From Pseudomonadota bacterium (GTDB taxonomy: Bacteria > Pseudomonadota > Gammaproteobacteria > Acidithiobacillales > Acidithiobacillaceae), in the NCBI GenBank assembly GCA_021827445.1, contig JAKAVW010000035.1, positions 6,157 through 14,947 of the forward strand: a stretch of 8,791 bases of DNA, given 5' to 3'. Made by a program: the position numbers and the translations under genes. Under the pieces are notes generated by a model, which was given only the letters and a program-made list of their open reading frames with translations, made no database searches and was not told where the DNA came from. Shown in pieces: positions 1 through 6,699 of the stretch. The number at the start of each line of letters is the position of its first letter. The stretch's first letter is position 1.

Positions 1-492
1 CAGAGAAAGCTCCATGCTGACACGGGCTTCTTCGTAGGTAGCAGGATGGGGCGTACATTCATCGAAGACCATAGCGATGTCCGAACCCAGCGCCGCCTGA
101 ATCTGCATGGACTCTTCCGGCCCCAGAAAGACCTTGTGGCCATCGGTGGGCGCGCGGAACTGCACACCCGCCTCTGTCAGCTTGCGCAACGCGCCCAGAC
201 TGAAAACCTGGAAACCGCCAGAATCGGTAAGGATGGGCCGATCCCAGTGCATCATCTTATGGAGTCCGCCGATCGCACTGATGACCTCCAGACCGGGACG
301 CAGAAAGAGATGAAAGGTGTTACCGAGGACAATCTCGGCCCCCAGGGTCTTCAACTCCTCGGGAGACATGGCCTTGACGGTGCCATAGGTACCCACCGGC
401 ATAAAAGCAGGCGTCTGAATACTGCCGCGGGGCAGGTGCAGAACGCCGCGTCGTGCCGCGCCATCGCGGGCCAGCAACTGATAAATACCCAT
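1..492 (-). CDS. tgt: Queuine/preQ1 tRNA-guanine transglycosylase, 3' end beyond window
   Basis: Tgt swaps guanine 34 of tRNAs with GUN anticodons for the queuosine precursor preQ1 by base exchange in the cytoplasm. I translated 164 N-terminal residues; the family is about 370 residues long, so somewhat over half, including the zinc site, lies outside the window. Visible family blocks are TPAFMPVGTYGTVK (27-40), LGNTFHLFLRPG (56-67), LTDSGGFQVFSLG (88-100) and FDECTPHP (143-150). D90 corresponds to the aspartate of the active site first assigned as nucleophile (Zymomonas D102), and D144 to the substrate-binding aspartate (Zymomonas D156); the constant offset of 12 supports the alignment. The ATG shares its A with the TGA of queA (TGATG), so translational coupling is likely. 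A GGA lies 5 nt before the ATG. QueA acts directly after Tgt in the same pathway, which fits the pairing. Confidence 0.97.
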   Translation of the reverse strand, partial: MGIYQLLARDGAARRGVLHLPRGSIQTPAFMPVGTYGTVKAMSPEELKTLGAEIVLGNTFHLFLRPGLEVISAIGGLHKMMHWDRPILTDSGGFQVFSLGALRKLTEAGVQFRAPTDGHKVFLGPEESMQIQAALGSDIAMVFDECTPHPATYEEARVSMELSL

Positions 493-1526
493 CACTGTCC
501 GGCCTGAGGGAAAATCAGCATCGCGTCTCCATAACTGAAAAACCGATAGCTCGCTGCCACCGCGTGGCGATAGGCGGCGAGCATGCACTCCATGCCGGCA
601 AAGGCACAGACCAGCATGAGCAGAGTGGATTCCGGGAGGTGAAAATTGGTCAGTAGCCCGTCCGTCACCTGAAAGGTCTTACCGGGATATATGAACAGGC
701 GGGTTTCCCCGGTGTAGGGCCGCAGCATACCATCCTGAGCCGCTGTCTCCAGCGCCCGGCAAGCCGTGGTGCCCACCGCAATCACCCGCCCGCCCCGCGC
801 CTTCGCGGCGGCAACGGCTGCCACCGTCGTCGCGCTGACCTCCATGGTTTCGGCATGCATGGGATGCTTGGTAATATCCTCGCTACGCACCGGGAGGAAA
901 GTCCCGGCACCGACGTGCAAGGTCACGAAGGTCCGCTCGACACCGTGCGCCGCAAGGGCGTCCAGCAGCTTCGCATCAAAATGCAATCCGGCGGTGGGTG
1001 CGGCCACCGCACCGGGATGGGCCGCATAGATGGTCTGATAGCGCTCCCGATCACTGGCCCCCGGCACGCGCCGGATGTAGGGCGGCAAGGGCATACTCCC
1101 TTCAGCTTCGAGAATGGGTAACCACTGAGCGTCCGCAGACAGGCTCAGACGAACGTCCATGCCATCCTTTTCCTCTACCATGGCAATGGCACCGCCCGGC
1201 AAATGAATGGGCATGCCAGGCCGCAGGGCCTTGGAGGATTTCGCCAGAAACCAGCCCTCCCGGACATCGAGCAGTCGGTCGAGCAGTAGTTCCACCGCGC
1301 CACCCGTCGCTTTGCGGGCCCGCAAACGTGCGGGAAGCACCCGGGTATCGTTAAGTACCAGCAGATCTCCGGGCTGAAGCAGGCTGGGCAGATCGCGTAT
1401 CCGCGCATCTTCCCAAGCACCTCGACGACCATCAACGATGAGCATGCGCGCGGCACTGCGTTCCGCGAGCGGGGCCTGAGCAATCAACGCGTCAGGCAAT
1501 TCATAATAAAAATCACTTTTCTGCAT
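492..1526 (-). CDS. queA: S-adenosylmethionine:tRNA ribosyltransferase-isomerase
   Basis: QueA transfers and isomerises the ribosyl group of S-adenosylmethionine onto preQ1 in tRNA, giving epoxyqueuosine. The product is 344 residues, close to the roughly 350 usual for the family, and is collinear with the E. coli enzyme from MQKSDFYYELPDALIAQ to YRFFSYGDAMLIFPQ. Diagnostic blocks are LLVLNDTRVLPARL (55-68), MPLPPYIRR (145-153), PGAVAAPTAGLHFD (171-184), TLHVGAGTFLPVR (202-214), VIAVGTTACRALE (248-260) and TNFHLPESTLLMLV (293-306). The start ATG lies 8 nt after the stop of the upstream CorC-type gene. The bases before it (TTTTCCTGATATTTTCC) show no AGGAGG-like site, so initiation probably relies on coupling to the upstream gene. 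The stop overlaps the tgt start by one base. Confidence 0.98.
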   Translation of the reverse strand: MQKSDFYYELPDALIAQAPLAERSAARMLIVDGRRGAWEDARIRDLPSLLQPGDLLVLNDTRVLPARLRARKATGGAVELLLDRLLDVREGWFLAKSSKALRPGMPIHLPGGAIAMVEEKDGMDVRLSLSADAQWLPILEAEGSMPLPPYIRRVPGASDRERYQTIYAAHPGAVAAPTAGLHFDAKLLDALAAHGVERTFVTLHVGAGTFLPVRSEDITKHPMHAETMEVSATTVAAVAAAKARGGRVIAVGTTACRALETAAQDGMLRPYTGETRLFIYPGKTFQVTDGLLTNFHLPESTLLMLVCAFAGMECMLAAYRHAVAASYRFFSYGDAMLIFPQAGQ

Positions 1527-1534
1527 GGAAAATA

Positions 1535-2860
1535 TCAGGAAAACCAGTCGGATTCAGGTTGGTCAGGATGCGGGATCACTTGCACCAGCGCGATGCGTGG
1601 ACCGTTTTTGCGCAAGACTACCACGTCGAAGTCGGTAAAAGCGACCCGCTCTCCTTCTTCCGGGACTCTTTCGAGCTGGCGCATGACCAGACCACCGATG
1701 GTATCTGCGGTCTCTTCGTCAATATCGATGTGGAGGCTGCGCTCCAGGGAATACAGCGAGAGACTGCCAGAACCCACCCAACTGCCATCGAGGCGTCGCC
1801 GCCACTCCTGACGCTGGTGGCGGAACTCGTCGGGGATAACTCCAAGCAGGCTTTCCAGCACATGATCCAAGGTGACAAAGCCGGTGATGGTGCCCAAGTC
1901 ATCCACCACCAGCGCAAAATGCGGGTGCCCGGAGCGAAAATGGGTCAGCAAATCCATGGCCGGTAATGCCTTGCCTACGGAGGGTAACGGGCGCAGAAGT
2001 TGCCTCAGGTCACTCAGGTCGGGGTGTTTTGACAGTGCCGCAAAAGCATCCTTGACGTGGAGCAGGCCGACCACATGCTGGCGGTCCCCTTCGCACACCG
2101 GATAACGGGTAAAACGATGGCGCATCATCACCTGGCGGATTTCCTCGGGGCTATCTTCCAGCATCAGACAGACCATCTCGGCGGCAGGACGCATCAAATC
2201 GCCCGCTGTCAGCTCCGTAAAATCCAGGGTGCGATCGAGGATGTCTCCAGTGCGCTGGCCGAGGGTGCCTTGCGCCTGACTGAGGGCCAGGATCATCGCC
2301 AGTTCATCGCGGGAATGAGGTGCATCACCGGCATGCTGATCCACCCGTAGCGCAAAGAGGCGCAACACAATGCGGGTCGCGCCATTGAGCACCCAGATCG
2401 CCGGGTACATCAGCCAATAGAAGGCATAGAGGGGTGCACCGGTCCACAGAGACACCGCCTCCACCTTGCGGATCGCCAGAGATTTGGGCACCAGTTCCCC
2501 AATCACAATGACGACAAAGGAGATTAGGGCAAAGCCGACGGCAAAAGAAATGGACTTCAACATCGTGTGATCGGTCATCCCAAAAACCCTGAACAGGGGT
2601 TGGAGCAAACGCGCGACGGTGGGTTCACCCACCCAACCGATACCCAACGACGCAATAGTAATACCGAGTTGCGTGGCAGAGAGATAAACATCCAGCCGCC
2701 GATGCATCCGCATCAGAATGCGCCCGCGCAATCCATACTCCTGGGCCAGAGTACGGGCGTGGGTACTGCGTAATCGCACCAGCGCAAATTCTGCCGCAAC
2801 AAAAAAACCATTCAGCAGAATCAGCAGGGCTGCCAGCAGCAACCCGTTGACTTCATGCAT
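1535..2860 (-). CDS. CNNM (DUF21)-CBS pair-CorC_HlyC membrane protein, possible cation transporter
   Basis: The product is 441 residues, typical of the bacterial CNNM/CorB 'hemolysin-like' family. Residues 5-25 form a first membrane segment, followed by further hydrophobic stretches at about 60-90, 103-122 and 137-165; this is the DUF21/CNNM domain. Its hallmark is GELVPKSLAIRK (121-132), and SATQLGITIASLGIGWVGEP (61-80) is also characteristic. Two CBS motifs follow at about 220-275 and 285-345, including FTRYPVCEG (250-258) and HFALVVDDLGTITGFVT (314-330). A CorC_HlyC domain ends the protein, with the usual TADTIGGLVMRQLERVPEEG (384-403). Relatives act in the inner membrane and are linked to Mg2+/Co2+ export or Mg2+ homeostasis; the CBS pair often binds adenine nucleotides. 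The 'hemolysin' label is historical and I see no evidence for toxin activity. The start is supported by GGGAG 9 nt upstream. The exact substrate is unknown. Confidence 0.93.
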   Translation of the reverse strand: MHEVNGLLLAALLILLNGFFVAAEFALVRLRSTHARTLAQEYGLRGRILMRMHRRLDVYLSATQLGITIASLGIGWVGEPTVARLLQPLFRVFGMTDHTMLKSISFAVGFALISFVVIVIGELVPKSLAIRKVEAVSLWTGAPLYAFYWLMYPAIWVLNGATRIVLRLFALRVDQHAGDAPHSRDELAMILALSQAQGTLGQRTGDILDRTLDFTELTAGDLMRPAAEMVCLMLEDSPEEIRQVMMRHRFTRYPVCEGDRQHVVGLLHVKDAFAALSKHPDLSDLRQLLRPLPSVGKALPAMDLLTHFRSGHPHFALVVDDLGTITGFVTLDHVLESLLGVIPDEFRHQRQEWRRRLDGSWVGSGSLSLYSLERSLHIDIDEETADTIGGLVMRQLERVPEEGERVAFTDFDVVVLRKNGPRIALVQVIPHPDQPESDWFS

Positions 2861-2890
2861 GGGAGACCACTCCCGCCCGCGCGTGGCGGG
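2861..2890 (-). promoter_or_regulatory. Two overlapping hairpins covering the ribosome binding site of the CNNM/CorC gene
   Basis: The 38-nt gap before the CNNM/CorC gene holds two perfect inverted repeats. GGGAG-TGGT-CTCCC (2874 to 2861) directly abuts the ATG and contains the only plausible Shine-Dalgarno sequence. CCCGCC-ACGCGCG-GGCGGG (2890 to 2872) shares the three bases 2872-2874 with it, so the two stems cannot form together. Neither is followed by a T-run, so they are not intrinsic terminators. A role in controlling translation is inference; GC-rich sequence yields short palindromes by chance. Confidence 0.35.
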
Positions 2891-2898
2891 GGTGTCGT

Positions 2899-3492
2899 TC
2901 AGTCATCACTGGTGATGAGTTGCTCCAGCCCGGCAAAACTCTGCACCACATCGTTGGTCTGAATGGACGCCCCCAGTTGTCGCGCTATCTGGCTGATGGA
3001 AAAAACACCGCGAATCTCTTCACCGCGGGGCGTTTTCTCACGCACCAGGGCATGCTGACGCCCCGCCTTGCGCAGGGTGAGGACGACATCTCCCACGGTA
3101 GACCGCTCCACTTCAGCGAAATCGAGTACTTCAATCTGACCCAGAGGCACCATGATATCCTGCACCTTGATGGAGTCCCGCATGACGTGGTTTTCGGCAG
3201 CCAGTTTGACGGGCTTTTCACCCATGAGGTCACGGGCGGTGGCCAGGCCGATCAGCGTACCGAAGTCATCCAGCACAAACAGCATACGGACCCCCACATG
3301 AATCATGCGTTGCAGGGCCTGATCAATAGTAGTTTCCGGCTTCATCGTCACAGCGGGTACCCGACTGAGGTCGGTCATACTTTTGATCGCCATGTCACTG
3401 GGCGTCACGGTCAACGGTATCCCGTTATCAAACATGCAGATACGCGTGTCCGGCTGAAGTCCATAACGTTGTAATGCACGGAATCTTGTCAT
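2899..3492 (-). CDS. Stand-alone CBS-pair protein, function unknown
   Basis: This is a predicted soluble 197-residue protein with one CBS pair and no catalytic or membrane domain. CBS1 spans about 44-92 (VPAVTMKPETTIDQALQRM, GVRMLFVLDDFGTLIGLATARDLMG). CBS2 spans about 108-175 (KVQDIMVPLGQIEVLD, VGDVVLTLRKAGRQHALVRE, IRGVFSISQIARQLG). I recall similar conserved hypothetical proteins in other proteobacteria. CBS pairs commonly bind AMP, ATP, S-adenosylmethionine or related ligands, but the ligand cannot be deduced here. I chose the ATG at 3492 because GGAG lies 8 nt upstream; a TTG at 3543 would add 17 residues (beginning MDSSASSRHF) but has no good binding site and those residues look unlike the family start. 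It lies between metZ and a CNNM/CBS transporter-like gene, so a regulatory role in adenosyl-metabolite or metal sensing is conceivable but unproven. Confidence 0.9.
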   Translation of the reverse strand: MTRFRALQRYGLQPDTRICMFDNGIPLTVTPSDMAIKSMTDLSRVPAVTMKPETTIDQALQRMIHVGVRMLFVLDDFGTLIGLATARDLMGEKPVKLAAENHVMRDSIKVQDIMVPLGQIEVLDFAEVERSTVGDVVLTLRKAGRQHALVREKTPRGEEIRGVFSISQIARQLGASIQTNDVVQSFAGLEQLITSDD

Positions 3493-3500
3493 TTCATTAT

Positions 3501-3504
3501 CTCC
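3501..3504 (-). promoter_or_regulatory. Ribosome binding site deciding the CBS-protein start
   Basis: GGAG followed by an 8-nt spacer (ATAATGAA) precedes the ATG at 3492. It is the reason for preferring that ATG over the TTG at 3543, which has no comparable site. Confidence 0.75.
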
Positions 3505-3529
3505 GTAGTTGAAAAAATGGCGGGAAGAC

Positions 3530-3552
3530 GCGCTGCTGTCCAAGCACAGCGC
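3530..3552 (-). other. Inverted repeat in the metZ/CBS-protein gap
   Basis: The 63-nt gap contains GCGCTG-(11 nt)-CAGCGC, a perfect 6-bp stem. A run of six T follows on the coding strand, but about a dozen bases after the stem (complement of 3512-3517). This is not a canonical terminator because the T-run should abut the stem. It could be a weak terminator, an RNA-stability or processing element, or chance. Confidence 0.3.
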
Positions 3553-3555
3553 AAA

Positions 3556-4770
3556 TCAGGGGGCTGCAAGAGCGGCAAAGCCGCGCTCCAAATCATCGCG
3601 AAGATCATCAGGATGCTCCAGACCGACACTGATCCGCAACAACCCATCGCCAATCCCCGCCGCTGCCCGTGCTTCAGGACTGACCCGGCTGTGGGTCGTG
3701 CTGGCAGGGTGGGTAATGGTGGTCTTGGCATCCCCGAGATTAGCGGTCAGGGAGAGCAGGCGCAGAGCATCCACAAAGGCCCACGCCGCTGTCTGGCCGC
3801 CACGCAGATCAAAAGACAGAATGGCACCCGGCAGGCGTTGCTGGTGCGCCGCCAAGGCTTGCTGGGGATGGCTCTTGAGGCCCGGATAATAGACCTGTGT
3901 CACCTCCGTCCGTGCCTCCAGCCATTCGGCAATCTGCTGGGCATTGGCGCAATGACGCTCCATACGCAGCCCAAGAGTCTCCAGGCCTTTGAGCTGCACC
4001 CAGGCGTTGAAAGGACTGAGACTCGGACCCGCCGTACGCACGAAATTACGTGGCCCGCTATTGAGCAGTTCGGTACTGCCGCAAACCGCCCCGCCCAGGG
4101 TTCTCCCCTGCCCGTCCAGATACTTGGTGGCGGAGTGAACAACCAGATCGGCACCAAACTTGAGGGGCTGTTGCAAGGCCGGAGTACAGAAACAGTTGTC
4201 CACCACCAGCCAGGCATCATGGGCATGGGCCAGATCTGCCAAGGCCTGCATGTCGCCAACCTCGGTCAGCGGATTAGACGGCGTTTCGAGGAAGAGCATC
4301 CGGGTGTTGGGACGCAATGCGGCACGCCAGGCCCCCACATCCGCCAGCGGCACAAAGCTGGTCTCCACCCCGAAGCGGCCGAGAATATTACTGAGCAGTT
4401 GCACCGTCGTACCAAAAATAGAGCGGGAGGCGACGATATGATCGCCCGCCTTGAGCATCCCCATGAAGACGGTCAGGCAGGCGGCCATGCCAGAGGCCGT
4501 GGCGACACAGGCTTCTGTGCCCTCCAGCGCCGCCAGTCGCTCTTCAAAAGTACGCACCGTAGGATTGGTGAAGCGCGCATAGACATTCCCCGGCGCCCGT
4601 CCGGCAAAGCGCTCCGCGGCCTCTTCTGCCGAGTCAAAAACAAAGCTGGAAGTCGGGAAGATGGCCTCGCTGTGCTCCTGTTCCTCGGTGCGGTGGATGC
4701 CGGCCCGGATGGCGAGGGTTTCCGGGCGCAGTTGCACCGCCCAGCCGGGGTTGGAATCCTTGGGGTTCAT
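3556..4770 (-). CDS. metZ: O-succinylhomoserine sulfhydrylase
   Basis: MetZ is a cytoplasmic PLP enzyme of the Cys/Met gamma-family that makes homocysteine directly from O-succinylhomoserine and sulfide. The 404 residues match the family length and I recognise close similarity to Pseudomonas MetZ along the whole protein. Visible features are LAIRAGIHR (19-27), EHSEAIFPTSSFVF (32-45), VYARFTNPTVRTFEER (63-78) with phosphate-binding Y64 and R66, TASGMAA (91-97), ETPSNPL (162-168), VVDNCFCTPALQQPL (189-203) with cofactor-binding D191, and HSATKYLDGQGR (212-223) with the PLP lysine K216. NLGDAKTTITHPASTTH near residue 345 is also typical. The FCTPALQQPLKFGAD and TKYLDGQGR blocks favour MetZ over MetB or MetC; acyl specificity (succinyl or acetyl) is inferred from similarity. 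Its ATG overlaps the purF stop by 4 nt (ATGA), with AAGGAG 5 nt upstream inside purF. Confidence 0.95.
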   Translation of the reverse strand: MNPKDSNPGWAVQLRPETLAIRAGIHRTEEQEHSEAIFPTSSFVFDSAEEAAERFAGRAPGNVYARFTNPTVRTFEERLAALEGTEACVATASGMAACLTVFMGMLKAGDHIVASRSIFGTTVQLLSNILGRFGVETSFVPLADVGAWRAALRPNTRMLFLETPSNPLTEVGDMQALADLAHAHDAWLVVDNCFCTPALQQPLKFGADLVVHSATKYLDGQGRTLGGAVCGSTELLNSGPRNFVRTAGPSLSPFNAWVQLKGLETLGLRMERHCANAQQIAEWLEARTEVTQVYYPGLKSHPQQALAAHQQRLPGAILSFDLRGGQTAAWAFVDALRLLSLTANLGDAKTTITHPASTTHSRVSPEARAAAGIGDGLLRISVGLEHPDDLRDDLERGFAALAAP

Positions 4771-6197
4771 CGCAGCTCCTTGATCAGATGCAATTGCCGC
4801 GAGCCGTGTCCTTCCGGCGTCGGCAAGGGGTAGTCATCACTGAAACAGGCATCGCAAAAACCCTGTTCACGCCCGCCCACCGCCTCATACAGCGCCCCCA
4901 GACTGATGTAACCCAGGCTGTCGGCACCAATGATTTTGCGCACCTCTTCTATACTGTGCTGGGCGGCAATGAGCTGAGAGCGCTCCGGGGTATCAATGCC
5001 ATAATAGCAAGGTCCGGTGGTAGGCGGCGCGCTGACCACAAAATGCACCTCGCGCGCGCCGGCAGCCCGTACCAGACTGACGATCTTAGCGCTGGTCGTA
5101 CCGCGCACAATAGAATCATCCACCAGGATCACCCGTTTGCCGCGCAGGATGTTGGGCTGGGCATTGAGCTTGACCTTCACCCCGAAATCGCGCCCGCGCT
5201 GTGCCGGTTGGATGAACGTGCGTCCCACATAGTGGTTACGGATTAAACCCAGTTCGAAAGGTAAACCGGAAGCCTCCGCGTAGCCCATAGCCGCGGCGAC
5301 ACCGGAATCAGGAACGGGCACCACCAGGTCTGCCTCCCGCGGGTGCAGGCGTGCCAAGGCCTGGCCAATACGTTTACGCGCTGAATATACGTGAATACCA
5401 TCCAGGACACTGTCCGGACGAGCAAAATAAATATATTCAAAAACGCACATGCGTCGACCGACGGGGATGAAAGGTTTACGACTCTCGATACCCTCTTTGG
5501 AAATAATGATCAGCTCGCCCGGCTCGACGTCGCGAACGAATTCCGCCCCCATGAGGTCAAGAGCGCAAGTCTCAGAGGCCAGCACAAAGCCACCCGAATC
5601 AATCAGTCTTCCCAGTACCAGTGGCCGAAAGCCCATGGGATCCCGCACCCCAATCAACCGGCTCTCCGTCAGACAGACCAGCGAATAGGCGCCGGAAACC
5701 TGCCGCAGTGCTGCCGCCAGGCGAGTACCCGTATCATCGCCCGGCACCCGTGCCAACAGATGGACGATGACCTCGGTGTCCATATCCGTGTGGAATATAG
5801 CCCCTTCCCGCTCCAACCGGGTGCGGAGTTCAGCCGCATTGACCAGATTACCATTGTGACCGACGGCAAAGGCGCCATGGCGATAATTGATAAATACCGG
5901 CTGGGTATTCCGCAGTACGGAACCCCCCGCAGTGGAATAGCGCACATGACCGATTGCCTGTTCACCGGGCAACTTGCTGATCTGCTCCAGCCCGAAGACA
6001 TCGGCCACCCGCCCCATACCGCGCTGCACATAGAGCCTGCCCTGATCGCCAGAGACGATACCCGCCGACTCCTGCCCCCGGTGTTGCAGGGCATAAAGGC
6101 CGAGATAGGTCAGATTGGCAGCTTCCGGATGACCGAATACGCCAATGACCCCGCATTCATCATGAAAATGGTCATCATCCACGGCATGCTGCACCAT
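4767..6197 (-). CDS. purF: Amidophosphoribosyltransferase, [4Fe-4S] propeptide type
   Basis: PurF converts PRPP and glutamine to 5-phosphoribosylamine, the committed step of purine synthesis. From the ATG at 6197 the product is 476 residues, in the range of Bacillus-type PurF. The nucleophile of the N-terminal glutaminase domain is C15 in HDECGVIGVFGHPE, preceded by a 14-residue leader expected to be removed by self-cleavage. LQHRGQESAGIV (37-48), GHVRYSTAG (83-91) and VGHNGNLVN (112-120) complete that domain. The PRPP loop is VILVDDSIVRGTT (356-368). Four cysteines match the Fe-S ligands of the Bacillus enzyme: C251 (RRMCVFEYIYFARPD), C397 (TGPCYYGID), C448 and C451 (GFCDACFSDDYP). The start overlaps cvpA by 23 nt. 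An in-frame TTG at 6212, with GGAG 10 nt upstream, is an alternative that would add five residues to the leader. The stop overlaps metZ. Confidence 0.97.
   Translation of the reverse strand: MVQHAVDDDHFHDECGVIGVFGHPEAANLTYLGLYALQHRGQESAGIVSGDQGRLYVQRGMGRVADVFGLEQISKLPGEQAIGHVRYSTAGGSVLRNTQPVFINYRHGAFAVGHNGNLVNAAELRTRLEREGAIFHTDMDTEVIVHLLARVPGDDTGTRLAAALRQVSGAYSLVCLTESRLIGVRDPMGFRPLVLGRLIDSGGFVLASETCALDLMGAEFVRDVEPGELIIISKEGIESRKPFIPVGRRMCVFEYIYFARPDSVLDGIHVYSARKRIGQALARLHPREADLVVPVPDSGVAAAMGYAEASGLPFELGLIRNHYVGRTFIQPAQRGRDFGVKVKLNAQPNILRGKRVILVDDSIVRGTTSAKIVSLVRAAGAREVHFVVSAPPTTGPCYYGIDTPERSQLIAAQHSIEEVRKIIGADSLGYISLGALYEAVGGREQGFCDACFSDDYPLPTPEGHGSRQLHLIKELR
4776..4781 (-). promoter_or_regulatory. 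metZ: Strong ribosome binding site of metZ inside the purF 3' end
   Basis: AAGGAG lies 5 nt before the metZ ATG, within the last codons of purF. Together with the ATGA stop/start overlap it suggests both termination-reinitiation and independent initiation are possible. Confidence 0.75.
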
Positions 6198-6699
6198 TTT
6201 GTCCTTTTGCAATTTTTTGCGACTCCAAATAAGACACGGCAGGTGCCGTCAACAATTGCGACCAGTGTTTCACCGGCTCCTGTGCCAGCCAGGAATTCTC
6301 CCACCAGGGAGACCGGGACAAAGCCGAGGACTGCACCAAGGTGACCACAATGGCAATCAGCACCAGTCCCCGCAAAAAACCAAAGAACGCCCCCAAAAAG
6401 CGATCCGTCGCCCCGAAACCAATGCCATATAATAGCTTACGGACCAGGAAAGCGCACAGAGTACCAACGATCAGACAAGCAAAAAAGAGGATAAAAGAAG
6501 CCAGCGGCACCTTCCAACCTGCGGGGATCTGCGACGACAACCGGGGCGCCAGCCAACTTCCGCCCCAATTCCACGCCACATAAAATCCGCCAACCCATGC
6601 CGCCAGTGAAAAAAACTCGCGCACCATTCCGCGGAAAAGCCCCCAGAGAGCGGACAGCACCACCAGACCCATGGTAGCGGCATCTACCCAGAACATCAT
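6175..6699 (-). CDS. cvpA: CvpA family inner-membrane protein
   Basis: The 174-residue product matches the CvpA family (162 residues in E. coli). The N-terminus MMFWVDAATMGLVVLSALWG and the following FRGMVREFFSLAAWVGGFYVAW carry the family pattern of an early aspartate, a glycine, an RG pair and the conserved SL..W. Four hydrophobic segments are visible at about 5-20, 28-44, 65-88 and 100-120, the last after RFLGAFFGFLRG. In E. coli CvpA was named for colicin V production and is linked to envelope stress or bile resistance; its molecular activity remains unclear. I chose the ATG at 6699, which overlaps the folC stop (ATGA); the ATG at 6696 is a near-equivalent. A longer reading to 6870 runs through folC in another frame and adds residues unlike the family. 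The 3' end overlaps purF, the common cvpA-purF pairing. Confidence 0.93.
   Translation of the reverse strand: MMFWVDAATMGLVVLSALWGLFRGMVREFFSLAAWVGGFYVAWNWGGSWLAPRLSSQIPAGWKVPLASFILFFACLIVGTLCAFLVRKLLYGIGFGATDRFLGAFFGFLRGLVLIAIVVTLVQSSALSRSPWWENSWLAQEPVKHWSQLLTAPAVSYLESQKIAKGQNGAACRG
6202..6206 (-). promoter_or_regulatory. purF: Ribosome binding site favouring the purF ATG start
   Basis: AAGGA lies 4 nt before the ATG at 6197, inside the cvpA coding region. The spacing is slightly short. A second candidate, GGAG 10 nt before the TTG at 6212, leaves the start not fully settled; both starts keep the catalytic cysteine behind a short leader. Confidence 0.55.

Noticed and set aside
46..507. Plus-strand open frame of 153 codons near the window start
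   Set aside because: The opposite strand translates as a convincing Tgt N-terminal half with active-site motifs, so this is an antisense frame.
1535..2860. Hemolysin or other toxin
   Set aside because: The 'hemolysin' name for this family is historical. The CNNM-CBS-CorC_HlyC architecture indicates a membrane transporter-like protein and there is no toxin feature or export signal.
3517..4833. Plus-strand open frame of 438 codons opposite metZ
   Set aside because: It is antisense to a gene with clear PLP-enzyme motifs, runs past its end, has no recognisable domain, and its arginine/glycine/histidine-rich composition is typical of antisense frames in GC-rich coding DNA.
6226..6252. Possible promoter before purF (TTGACG, 15-nt spacer, TATTTG)
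   Set aside because: The spacer is short, the -10 matches the consensus at only three of six positions, and it lies in the conserved operon interior of cvpA. Not enough to call.
5391..6344. Plus-strand open frame of 317 codons opposite purF and the end of cvpA
   Set aside because: It spans two real genes on the other strand, has no family resemblance or ribosome binding site I can see, and is explained by codon bias.
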